NCBI GenBank assembly: GCA_943913905.1
Contig: CALTZZ010000047.1
Span: 1 to 15,700 of the forward strand
Direction of reading: 5' to 3'
Origin: an uncultured Dermabacteraceae bacterium
Lineage (GTDB): Bacteria; Actinomycetota; Actinomycetes; Actinomycetales; Dermabacteraceae
DNA length: 15,700 bases
Below, piece by piece: positions 1 through 6,716 of the stretch. How positions within the stretch are numbered: the stretch's first letter is position 1; each line of letters starts with the position of its first letter. The notes beneath the pieces were generated by a model, which saw nothing but the letters and a program-made list of their open reading frames with translations, ran no database searches and was not told the DNA's origin. The position numbers and the translations under genes are program-made.

Positions 1-1
1 A

Positions 2-130
2 CTCGTGGACGCGGTGCGCTGGTCTCATGATCAATTCGAGGTGGCCGATGAGCTATGGGTGACACCCGCCGTCCTGGCCGACAGAATCACCACGCTCACA
101 CCCAGCGAATTGAACGCGCTACGGACATAA
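2..130 (+). CDS. C-terminal end of an unrecognised protein (5' end outside window)
   Basis: An open frame enters from the left edge and ends at TAA 128-130, giving 42 visible residues that finish in LTPSELNALRT. The visible part is soluble and helical in character. A segment reading FEVADELWVTPAVLADRI resembles a small helix-turn-helix, or the C-terminal helices of ImmA/IrrE-type phage peptidases, but this is too short to name a family. A strong intrinsic terminator follows within a few bases, which supports this as a real gene end. It lies between the window edge and a tRNA-Sec 3' remnant, so I infer that it belongs to an integrated element and not to the sel locus. It could equally be an ordinary chromosomal gene if that reading of the remnant is wrong. 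Confidence 0.6.
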   Translation, partial: LVDAVRWSHDQFEVADELWVTPAVLADRITTLTPSELNALRT

Positions 131-132
131 AG

Positions 133-168
133 AAACCCCCCCGCACCACATCGGCGCGGGGGTGTTTT
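133..168 (+). terminator. Rho-independent terminator after the left-edge gene
   Basis: A GC-rich stem pairs 133-144 with 156-167 (CCCCCGC against GCGGGGG, with one C-T mismatch and A-T pairs at the base). Its loop is about 11 nt, and TTTT follows at 165-168. It begins 2 bases after the TAA at 128-130. The A-run on the 5' side would also allow some termination from the opposite strand. Confidence 0.85.
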
Positions 169-169
169 C

Positions 170-197
170 ATGTTGCCGCTATGTTGCCACGGCAACA
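170..197. repeat. ATGTTGCC direct repeat with an inverted copy
   Basis: ATGTTGCC occurs at 170-177 and again at 181-188. The second copy is followed after AC by its inverse complement GGCAACA (191-197), forming a near-perfect palindrome TGTTGCC-AC-GGCAACA. It sits between the left-edge gene and the tRNA-Sec remnant. Such clusters are seen near attachment sites as recombinase arm sites or repressor operators. That role is inferred from position only, and a small hairpin is the other possibility. Confidence 0.55.
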
Positions 198-310
198 AGG
201 CGTTTCTATTTGTGCAGGTCAGAAGGGGTGCGTCTATCGGTGCTAAAATGAGGGTGTAATCGGGTGTTTGCCCAGGTGAGAGTGTGTTTTTGGGGGCGGC
301 TCGGGTCCTA

Positions 311-335
311 GTTCGATTCCCGTCCGCCTCCGCCA
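311..335 (+). pseudogene. 3' remnant of selenocysteine tRNA, likely attachment-site scar
   Basis: The sequence reads as the last 25 bases of a tRNA: G closing the T stem, T loop TTCGATT (312-318), T-stem 3' strand CCCGT (319-323), acceptor 3' strand CCGCCTCC (324-331), then GCCA (332-335). An 8-bp acceptor strand with G as discriminator base and a 5-bp T stem ending in a wobble T is the layout of bacterial tRNA-Sec (E. coli selC ends CCTGT, GATCTTCC, GCCA). The 5' part is missing: 307-310 (CCTA) does not pair with 320-323, and no anticodon arm or long variable arm lies upstream. It directly precedes selA. I infer an attR-type duplication left by an element integrated into the 3' end of selC. 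Confidence 0.7.
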
Positions 336-454
336 AACTTTTGAGGTGGGTTGGCCTTGCGGTGCAGGGGCAGCCCGCCTCGCGTGTATGGGGCCGACGC
401 CTGCTGAGAGGCCGTCGGATGTTCCATTGTGAATGGCGTGCAGCGAGGCGGAAC

Positions 455-1906
455 GTGACTCAACAGGATTTTAGGCGTCGGATCCCACGGACGGATGCGC
501 TGCTGGCGCTTCCCGAGGTGGCGGCGGCAGCGGCGACGCTGAGCGACAAAGTCGTGCGGGACCTCGTGCGGGCCGTGCAAGACCGGGCTCGTCGTGCAGA
601 GATAGCGCCGGAAGACGTCCCTAACCACGTGATTGCGGCGGTCACGAGCTCGCGAGCCTCGTCGCTGACTCCGGTGCTGAACGCGACGGGCGTCATTGTG
701 CACACGAACCTTGGGCGCGCCCCGCTGTCGGAGGCTGCACAGGCGGCTCTCGTCGATGCGGCGGGGTACGTGGACGTTGAGTTCGATGTGGCGTCTGGTG
801 CAAGGTCGCGTCGCGGCGTGCAGGCCCGCGCCGCGCTCCTTCGAGCTTGCCCGGCTGCGGAAGACGCTCTGCCCGTCAATAACGGTGCGGCGGCGCTCGT
901 TCTTGCTACCACGGCCCTGGCGGGACACGGCGGTGAGCTTGTTTTGAGCCGCGGTGAATTGATCGAGATCGGGGCCGGGTTCCGCCTCACGGATTTGATG
1001 GAATCCACGGGCGCGGTGATTCGCGAGGTGGGAACCACAAACCGGACTCACATCCACGACTACACGGACGCAGTGGGGGAGCGGACCACTGCTGTTCTCA
1101 AGGTCCACGCGAGCAACTATGTGGTCAAAGGGTTCACGTCTGAGGTGGGCGTGGCGGAGCTCGCCCACGTGGCCCACGAGGCTGGAGTTCCCCTCATCGT
1201 GGATATTGGCAGTGGCCTCTTGACCCACGAACCGGCTCTCCCGAGTGAACCCGCGATCGACCAAGCCCTGCGGGACGGCGCAGATATCGTAATCGCGAGC
1301 GGAGACAAGCTCCTCGGCGGGCCTCAAGCTGGAATCCTCTATGGGAAAGCCGAGTGGATTCAGAAACTCGCGCGGCACCCGCTTGCCCGGGCTGTGCGTG
1401 CCGACAAGCTCATGCTCGCCGCACTCGAAGCGACCCTCACCGGACCGATCCCGCCCGTGACCGCTGCCCTGCGCACGGAGCCACGTGACCTCAAGGCCAG
1501 AACCGTGGCACTGGCCGACGCCATCAGCGAACATTACGGTCACGACCTTCGCGTTGTGCCGCATGATGGCCGCGTTGGCGGCGGTGGCGGTGCGGAAGTT
1601 CCGCTCCCGGGTTGGGCGCTCGAACTGCCCGAGAGCTGCGCAGCTGCACTGCGTGCATGTGAGCGGCCGATCGTGGCAGTCACAACGGAGCAGGCGTGCC
1701 TGATGGACCTGCGGTGTGTTCCAGCCGATGCAGATTCGTATCTGGCGGAAGCCGTGGCGCACGTGCTCGCTGCGGCATCCGTCGGGCCCGAGGCTGGCCC
1801 TGAGCAGGGGAAGTCGGAAAACGCTGCGCGTGAAGAAACCAACTCGCCTGTAGACAGCGGCAGGCACGCAGACAGTGGCAACCACGCAGAAAGCGAAGGT
1901 CACTGA
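455..1906 (+). CDS. selA: L-seryl-tRNA(Sec) selenium transferase SelA
   Basis: This PLP enzyme converts Ser-tRNA(Sec) to Sec-tRNA(Sec) using selenophosphate, in the cytoplasm. From the GTG at 455 it is 483 residues. The N-terminal segment RRIPRTDALLALPEV matches the SelA N-domain (E. coli SQLPAIDRLL). The core shows NATGVIVHTNLGRAPL (76-91), GTTNRTH, and the PLP lysine K285 in SGDKLLGGPQAG; MDLRC lies near the C-terminus. I chose GTG 455 because GAGG precedes it at a sensible distance and the first residues align with SelA; ATG 419 is an alternative adding 12 residues. Residues 442-483 form a low-complexity tail absent from E. coli SelA, ending in DSGRHA/DSGNHA/ESEGH repeats. selB follows after one base, so the two are translated together. 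Confidence 0.95.
   Translation: MTQQDFRRRIPRTDALLALPEVAAAAATLSDKVVRDLVRAVQDRARRAEIAPEDVPNHVIAAVTSSRASSLTPVLNATGVIVHTNLGRAPLSEAAQAALVDAAGYVDVEFDVASGARSRRGVQARAALLRACPAAEDALPVNNGAAALVLATTALAGHGGELVLSRGELIEIGAGFRLTDLMESTGAVIREVGTTNRTHIHDYTDAVGERTTAVLKVHASNYVVKGFTSEVGVAELAHVAHEAGVPLIVDIGSGLLTHEPALPSEPAIDQALRDGADIVIASGDKLLGGPQAGILYGKAEWIQKLARHPLARAVRADKLMLAALEATLTGPIPPVTAALRTEPRDLKARTVALADAISEHYGHDLRVVPHDGRVGGGGGAEVPLPGWALELPESCAAALRACERPIVAVTTEQACLMDLRCVPADADSYLAEAVAHVLAAASVGPEAGPEQGKSENAAREETNSPVDSGRHADSGNHAESEGH
1853..1903 (+). repeat. Three imperfect 18-bp tandem repeats at the 3' end of selA
   Basis: Units are 1853-1870 (GACAGCGGCAGGCACGCA), 1871-1888 (GACAGTGGCAACCACGCA) and a shorter 1889-1903. 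In frame they encode DSGRHA, DSGNHA and ESEGH, the last residues of SelA. The last unit also carries the AAGCGAAGG stretch that is probably the ribosome binding site of selB. Confidence 0.8.
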
Positions 1907-1907
1907 C

Positions 1908-3707
1908 ATGCATGTGATCGCATCCGCCGGGCACGTTGACCACGGCAAATCCACGCTCATTCGCGCACTGACCGGGATCGAGACCGATCGGTGGGAGGAA
2001 GAAAAGAAGCGCGGTCTCACAATCGACCTAGGCTTCGCGTGGTGCGAGCTTCCGAGCGGGCGTGGCGTGAGCTTCGTTGACGTCCCCGGGCACGAACGCT
2101 TCATCGGAAACATGCTCGCAGGACTGGGACCCGTGCCGATCGTACTGTTCGTGGTGGCAGCAGACGAAGGGTGGCGGGAACAGTCGAGCGACCATCGCGA
2201 CGCCGTCCGCGCACTCGGGATCGAGCATGGCGTCATCGTGGTGACGCGCGCTGATCGCGCCCCAGAGAACGCCCGCGCCGTATTAGAACAAGCAAGGCGT
2301 GAACTGGGTGGCACCGGCCTCGCCGATGCCCCGGGTGTGATCGTATCTGGCACGACAGGCGAGGGGATCGACCACCTTCGCGCCGTGCTCGATGACCTTG
2401 TGGCAGGCATCCCCATCCCCGACGCCGATGCTCCCGTGCGGCTGTGGATCGACCGCTCTTTCACGATTTCCGGCGCTGGCACCGTGGTGACTGGAACACT
2501 GGGCGGCGGGCGTATATCGACCGGCGACGAACTCGTCCTGGTGAGTTCGCGAGGCGAAAATGACCCTCGCACGGTAAGCGTACGCGGTGTTCAGTCGCGC
2601 GGTGAGAGCGAAACGGAAGTGACGCCCGTCAGCAGGGCCGCCATCAATCTTCGGGGCATCGATTCTCAGACCGTCCATCGTGGCGACGTTGTGCTCACCC
2701 CGGGAACGTTCCACCTCACGAATGTGGTCGATGTGCGCTCGGTGAGCGGCGAGGCCCTCACCGAAGTCCCGCGCGAAACCCTCGTGCATGTGGGTACTGC
2801 AGCGCTGAACGCCGTGGTCCGGCCCCTCGGTGGCGAGCATGCCCGGCTCACATTCGCAGTCGATCTCCCTCTCCTCGTGGGTGACCACCTGGTGTTGCGA
2901 GGCACCGGTGACAAGGCGGTGCTGGGCGGCGTGCGAGTGCTCGACGTCGATCCGCCCGAACTACGCCGCCGCGGAGCAGGAGCCGCACGGGCCGGAGAAC
3001 TCGGCCACATGAGCGACGGCGGAGACCCCGAAGCAGAAGTACTGCGACGCGGGGCAGTACGGGCCGAAGAGCTTACGCGCATGGGAATCGACCTGACGCC
3101 AGTGGAGAACGCCAATGCAGTGGTCGTTCACGGGCCGTGGCTCCTGAGCCAAGACTTCATTACCCAGGGCCGACGCCGTCTGCGCGCCGCCGTCTCCGAA
3201 TCCAATAAGCGCGACCCGCTCAACCCAGGGGTGCCGCGTGCGGCAGCAATCGAACAGCTTTCGCTTCCCGACGCGGAACTTCTGCCTCTCCTCGTCTCCA
3301 GCGAGGGACTTGCCGAACGTGACGGTCGAGTCATCGACCCCGCGCACGTGGCCGGGCTCGGCGCAGCGGAAGCCGGAATTACGGCCTTGGAGAAGCGACT
3401 CAAAACGTCACCGTTTGCCGCTCCAGAAGCCTACGATCTTGATGACCTGAAGCTCGGCTCCAAGGAGCTCGCCGCAGCCGCGAAACAAGGACGCATCCTG
3501 CGGCTTAGTGGCGGCGTGGTACTGCTACCGTCGGCCCCGGCGCTCGCGATGCGTGAACTAGCTCAGCTGGAACAGCCCTTCACCACGAGCCAAGCCCGCG
3601 CGGCGCTCGGCACCACGCGCCGCATCGTGATCCCGCTGCTCGAACACTTGGATTCACGAGGCTGGACCCGCCGCATCGACGCAGGGCACCGCGAGATCGT
3701 CCGGTAG
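1908..3707 (+). CDS. selB: Selenocysteine-specific elongation factor SelB
   Basis: SelB is the GTPase that binds Sec-tRNA(Sec) and a SECIS hairpin and inserts selenocysteine at UGA. The product is 599 residues, a normal length for the family. The N-terminus MHVIASAGHVDHGKSTL aligns with E. coli SelB. G1 is GHVDHGKST (8-16), G2 lies in RGLTIDLGF, G3 is DVPGH (58-62) and G4 is TRAD (113-116), close to the TKAD of E. coli SelB in place of the usual NKxD. EF-Tu-like beta-barrel domains follow, then C-terminal winged helices ending in an R/H-rich segment. ATG 1908 is preferred over 1875, which would lie inside selA; GAAGG lies 8 bases upstream. It sits 1 bp after selA. Confidence 0.96.
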   Translation: MHVIASAGHVDHGKSTLIRALTGIETDRWEEEKKRGLTIDLGFAWCELPSGRGVSFVDVPGHERFIGNMLAGLGPVPIVLFVVAADEGWREQSSDHRDAVRALGIEHGVIVVTRADRAPENARAVLEQARRELGGTGLADAPGVIVSGTTGEGIDHLRAVLDDLVAGIPIPDADAPVRLWIDRSFTISGAGTVVTGTLGGGRISTGDELVLVSSRGENDPRTVSVRGVQSRGESETEVTPVSRAAINLRGIDSQTVHRGDVVLTPGTFHLTNVVDVRSVSGEALTEVPRETLVHVGTAALNAVVRPLGGEHARLTFAVDLPLLVGDHLVLRGTGDKAVLGGVRVLDVDPPELRRRGAGAARAGELGHMSDGGDPEAEVLRRGAVRAEELTRMGIDLTPVENANAVVVHGPWLLSQDFITQGRRRLRAAVSESNKRDPLNPGVPRAAAIEQLSLPDAELLPLLVSSEGLAERDGRVIDPAHVAGLGAAEAGITALEKRLKTSPFAAPEAYDLDDLKLGSKELAAAAKQGRILRLSGGVVLLPSAPALAMRELAQLEQPFTTSQARAALGTTRRIVIPLLEHLDSRGWTRRIDAGHREIVR

Positions 3708-3734
3708 CGCGACCAGCACAATCGCACAATGAAA

Positions 3735-3785
3735 AGCCGTGGGGCCTGCCGCCTCGACAACGTCGAAGCAGCAGGCCCCACGGCT
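3735..3785 (-). terminator. Strong nested hairpin between convergent selB and nagE
   Basis: A perfect 15-bp outer stem (3735-3749 with 3771-3785, AGCCGTGGGGCCTGC) encloses a second small stem, TCGAC (3754-3758) with GTCGA (3762-3766). On the minus strand the stem runs into TTTTC, so it is an intrinsic terminator for nagE. On the plus strand no T-run follows, though the hairpin may still stop selB transcripts. Confidence 0.85.
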
Positions 3786-3817
3786 GCATAATGAGGGAGA
3801 CCCCCGAACGAACGCCG

Positions 3818-5743
3818 TTAGACGAACTCGACCTGTGCCCGCTCGCGGCCCAGCAAGACGACCGGAGTGATCGCCTGGTAGCCAGCACGTTCAATGGCGG
3901 ATCGGTCAAAACGCACCAGAGGGTCGCCCGCCTTCACGCGATCGCCGTTCTCCACGAGCACCTGGAACCCCTCACCGTTCATCTTGACGGTGTCGAGACC
4001 CACGTGGATCAGCACATCGGTGGCATCGTCGAGCGTGAGTGCCACTGCGTGACCGGTGGCGAATGCCTGCGACACGACGCCCGCAGCCGGAGCCACCACA
4101 AGGTCGCCCGAAGGCTCCACCGCAACGCCCGCGCCCAGGATGCCTTCCGCGAAGGTCTTATCCGGCACAGACTCGAGCGGCACCACAGCACCTTCGAGCG
4201 GCTGGCGCATGCGTACAAGCGTGGGCTCAGCGGTCGCCTCGACGGCGTCGGCCTGGACCTTCTCTTCAGCCGACGGCGCGGAGAGCGAACCGTCCATGAG
4301 GCCCTCCATCGCGTCCTTCACGAACTGGACGTTGAGACCGTAGATCACCTGGTAGCTGTTGCCACCGGGCTTCATTACACCGGCGGCACCTGCGCTCTTG
4401 AGCGCATCTTCGTCTGCCTTCGAGACGTCGTTGAGGCCCAGGCGCAGGCGCGTGGCGCAGCTCTCGAGCTCGTCGATGTTGTCCTTGCCGCCCAGAGCAG
4501 TGATGAAGCGGTCTGCGGTGACAAGATACTTGTTTTCTGCGGCTTCCATAGCCGCGTTTTCGTCTTGCGGCGAACCAAACGTCTCGCCTTCCTCACGGCC
4601 AGGTGTCTTGAGCTTCCATTTGAGGATGATCCACCGGAACACGAGGAAGTAGACCACGAACCAGAAGGCGCCCATGAGGAACACAGCCCACGGGTTCATT
4701 GCAAGCGGGTTGACCCACTGGAGCATCAGGTCAATGAAGCCACCCGAGAAGCCGAAGCCCGAACGCACGGGCAAAGCGGCGGTCACTGCCATCGAGATGC
4801 CCATGAACAGGGCGTGAACCACGTAGAGCCCCGGAGCCAGGAACATGAACAGGAACTCGAGCGGCTCGGTGATACCCACCAAAAACGCAGCGAATGCTGC
4901 GCCCATGAGGATGCCGCCGGCTGCTTTCTTCTTGCTCGGCTTCGACGTGACATACATGGCGAGCGCAGCGCCCGGCAGGCCCATCATCATGATCGGGAAG
5001 AAACCAGTCATGTACTGACCGGTGACGCCGCGGGTACCCGTACCGCCCAGGAAGTTATTGAGGTCGTTCACACCGGCGATATCGAACCAGAACACGGCAT
5101 TGAGCGCGTGGTGCAAGCCGAACGGAATGAGGAGGCGGTTAAAGAAGCCATAGAGGCCAGCGCCGAACGGGCCCAGGCCGAGCATCCATTTGCCGAACGC
5201 CACGAGGACCCCGAACACCATAGGCCACACGAACATGAGGATCAGCGCGGCAACTAAGGAGATGAGCGCCGAGACAATCGCGACGGACCGCTTACCGGAG
5301 AAGAACGCGAGGAAGTCGGGCAGCTTCGTGTCCTTGAACTTCTCGTAGCTCCACGCGGCGATCAGGCCGCAAATCATGCCGACGAAAACGTTTTCAATGT
5401 TTTCAAATGCCGGGTCCACCTGGGAAACGTCTGACACTCCCTGGAACGTCACCATCGTTTCGGGATCGAGAAGTTTCGTGACCGTGAGCCACGATGTGAG
5501 ACCGGCGAGGGCCGCGGTACCGTCCGCCTTCTTCGGCATGCCGATAGCGACGCCGAGGGCGAAAAGAATTGCGATGTTATCGAACAGTGCGTTACCGGCA
5601 GCGCTAAGGAAGGAACCCACAATGGCTGCGTCTGGAAATGCTGCCGTGATCCAATAACCAAGGCCCGAGAAAATCGAAGCAACGGGGAGAACGGCGACAG
5701 GCAACATGAGCGATCTGCCGAGCCGTTGGAAGAATTTCATCAT
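3818..5743 (-). CDS. nagE: PTS system EIICBA, N-acetylglucosamine (NagE-like)
   Basis: A sugar phosphotransferase permease that imports and phosphorylates its sugar at the membrane. From ATG 5743 it is 641 residues, in order: EIIC (about 1-385, many membrane segments, starting MMKFFQRLGRSLMLPVAVLP and ending LKTPGRE), EIIB (about 405-485, phosphocysteine C429 in ELESCATRL) and EIIA (about 505-641, phosphohistidine H580 in LIHVGLDTV). Segments RLLIPFGLHHALN, GFFPIMMMGLPGAALAMY and ITEPLEFLFMFLAP match NagE better than PtsG, so N-acetylglucosamine is the likely substrate; glucose cannot be excluded. The start follows GAAAGGG by 9 bases; an upstream frame to 5809 is less likely. It is transcribed alone, with a terminator downstream. 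Confidence 0.9.
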   Translation of the reverse strand: MMKFFQRLGRSLMLPVAVLPVASIFSGLGYWITAAFPDAAIVGSFLSAAGNALFDNIAILFALGVAIGMPKKADGTAALAGLTSWLTVTKLLDPETMVTFQGVSDVSQVDPAFENIENVFVGMICGLIAAWSYEKFKDTKLPDFLAFFSGKRSVAIVSALISLVAALILMFVWPMVFGVLVAFGKWMLGLGPFGAGLYGFFNRLLIPFGLHHALNAVFWFDIAGVNDLNNFLGGTGTRGVTGQYMTGFFPIMMMGLPGAALAMYVTSKPSKKKAAGGILMGAAFAAFLVGITEPLEFLFMFLAPGLYVVHALFMGISMAVTAALPVRSGFGFSGGFIDLMLQWVNPLAMNPWAVFLMGAFWFVVYFLVFRWIILKWKLKTPGREEGETFGSPQDENAAMEAAENKYLVTADRFITALGGKDNIDELESCATRLRLGLNDVSKADEDALKSAGAAGVMKPGGNSYQVIYGLNVQFVKDAMEGLMDGSLSAPSAEEKVQADAVEATAEPTLVRMRQPLEGAVVPLESVPDKTFAEGILGAGVAVEPSGDLVVAPAAGVVSQAFATGHAVALTLDDATDVLIHVGLDTVKMNGEGFQVLVENGDRVKAGDPLVRFDRSAIERAGYQAITPVVLLGRERAQVEFV

Positions 5744-5936
5744 GAGAGGAAACCCTTTCGAGGAATAAGCATGGCCTTCAAGGGGGAGGGGCCGCGCGGG
5801 GAAGGGCAACGCTGCGCGCGGCAGCTGTGCCTCAGGGACCCCGCTAGCCTACGCTCGCTGGCGCGAAAAAGGCAGTCCTTGCACGCATGTTTGCCTGCAG
5901 TAACCGTGTGATCTGGTAGAACGTCACACAGGTCGG
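5744..5936. promoter_or_regulatory. Leader region of nagE with an inverted repeat
   Basis: These 193 bases separate the DUF402 gene from nagE. They hold a 6-bp inverted repeat GTGTGA (5906-5911) / TCACAC (5924-5929) with a 12-base spacer, and a small hairpin CGCTAGC (5842-5848) / GCTGGCG (5857-5863, one G-T pair). The nagE promoter probably lies here. On the minus strand TAGGCT fits the loose actinobacterial -10 pattern, but I see no matching -35 and do not assign a promoter. Confidence 0.4.
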
Positions 5937-6599
5937 TTAGCGGCGGCGTCCGCGGCGCAGATCCATCTGCCAATCGTAGTGCTCAGGAAGGTCCGGTAGC
6001 TCCCACGCCGGGTTGGGGAAGAAGTGCTCGTACCCGGCATTAAACGGGTAACCCCACGCCTCGATATCGCGTTCCGCTATGCGGCCCCACTCTCGGATCT
6101 TTTCCGCCATGTCGGGGGAGAAGTAACCGATTCGTTCGGCACCCTCGAGTTCGTCCTCGTCCTTGTAGTGGTAGTCCCGGCGGGGGAGCACCACGAGGTC
6201 CAGCACGAGGTCGCGCGACCGGACGCCTTCGGGAGTCCGCTCCAGCTCTGTTTCAAGGTTGACGTAATAGCAGCCCAGAGAGCCGTCGTCCTTATAGAAA
6301 AGCCACACCGAATACGGCTTATCCGGGAGGCCAATCATGAGGATGCCGTTGCCGGTCCACAATTGCTTGGACTGTGTGCGAGGTTCGGTAAACATGCCTT
6401 CATCGCCCGCCCGGCGCAACGGTGCGCCAGATTCGAGGACGGGAAGGAGTACTTCTGTGCCTGGAGCGATCCACACAACGATGCCGCGATCATCGTCAAG
6501 AACAACAGTTCCCGGACGAACAGTGATGGTGTCGTGGGCGTGCGTGTAATACGTCCAGGTCACGTGGTCCCCTGGGGACCATCGCTTCTGGGATGTCAT
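5937..6599 (-). CDS. DUF402 (FomD-like) protein
   Basis: A 220-residue cytoplasmic protein of the DUF402 family, whose characterised members are metal-dependent nucleotide phosphatases or phosphohydrolases (for example Streptomyces FomD). Family landmarks are visible: a beta-rich N-terminal half with GTVVLDDDRGIVVWIAPGT (30-48), YYVNLE (111-116), DLVLDLVVLP (130-139) and the acidic KDEDELEGAERIGY (146-159), which carries probable metal ligands. The C-terminus is basic (RRGRRR). The substrate is unknown. I prefer ATG 6599 because the family alignment starts at GDHVTW; no good ribosome site is visible before it, and GTG 6659 upstream would add 20 residues. It lies 117 bp downstream of the ABC exporter genes on the same strand, so co-transcription is possible but uncertain. 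Confidence 0.8.
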   Translation of the reverse strand: MTSQKRWSPGDHVTWTYYTHAHDTITVRPGTVVLDDDRGIVVWIAPGTEVLLPVLESGAPLRRAGDEGMFTEPRTQSKQLWTGNGILMIGLPDKPYSVWLFYKDDGSLGCYYVNLETELERTPEGVRSRDLVLDLVVLPRRDYHYKDEDELEGAERIGYFSPDMAEKIREWGRIAERDIEAWGYPFNAGYEHFFPNPAWELPDLPEHYDWQMDLRRGRRR

Positions 6600-6716
6600 G
6601 GTCGATTCTGCGGCCGGTAGGCCCTCCCGGAGGTGTGGGCCGCGGCCGACTCGATCCACATCGTCAATCCCGGGCGGGGAAGATGAGTATGAATCGAGCC
6701 TACCGGATGGGCACCG

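Larger units (their letters stand above)
131..454. other. Intergenic stretch at the element/sel junction
   Basis: This 324-base gap holds, in order, a terminator (133-168), the TGTTGCC repeat cluster (170-197), a featureless AT-richer stretch (about 198-290), a tRNA-Sec 3' remnant (311-335) and about 120 bases of leader before the selA start. The frame of selA stays open leftward through the tRNA remnant to 284, but codons before 419 cannot belong to selA because they run through the remnant. I see no convincing promoter; the T-rich 285-291 is not a clear -10 or -35 element. Confidence 0.6.

Noticed and set aside
200..335. A complete tRNA-Sec gene ending at 335
   Set aside because: No GGAGGCGG-type 5' acceptor strand is found about 95 bases upstream, there is no anticodon stem with TCA, no long variable arm, and the T stem does not pair at 307-310.
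284..454. SelA starting at GTG 284
   Set aside because: The frame is open, but it would translate through the tRNA-Sec remnant, and these residues have no match to SelA. GTG 455 has a ribosome site and aligns with the family N-terminus.
308..2572. A 754-codon open frame on the minus strand across selA and selB
   Set aside because: It is antisense to two clearly homologous genes, its product has no recognisable motifs and is rich in Arg/Ser/Pro, and it ends inside the tRNA remnant. It is an effect of high GC content.
3791..5257. A 488-codon open frame on the plus strand opposite nagE
   Set aside because: It is antisense to nagE, His/Glu/Arg-rich without domains, and starts next to the nagE terminator. 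nagE is unambiguous by homology.
5906..5929. A classical CRP/GlxR operator
   Set aside because: The half-sites fit, but the spacer is 12 bases instead of 6, so it is reported only as an inverted repeat.
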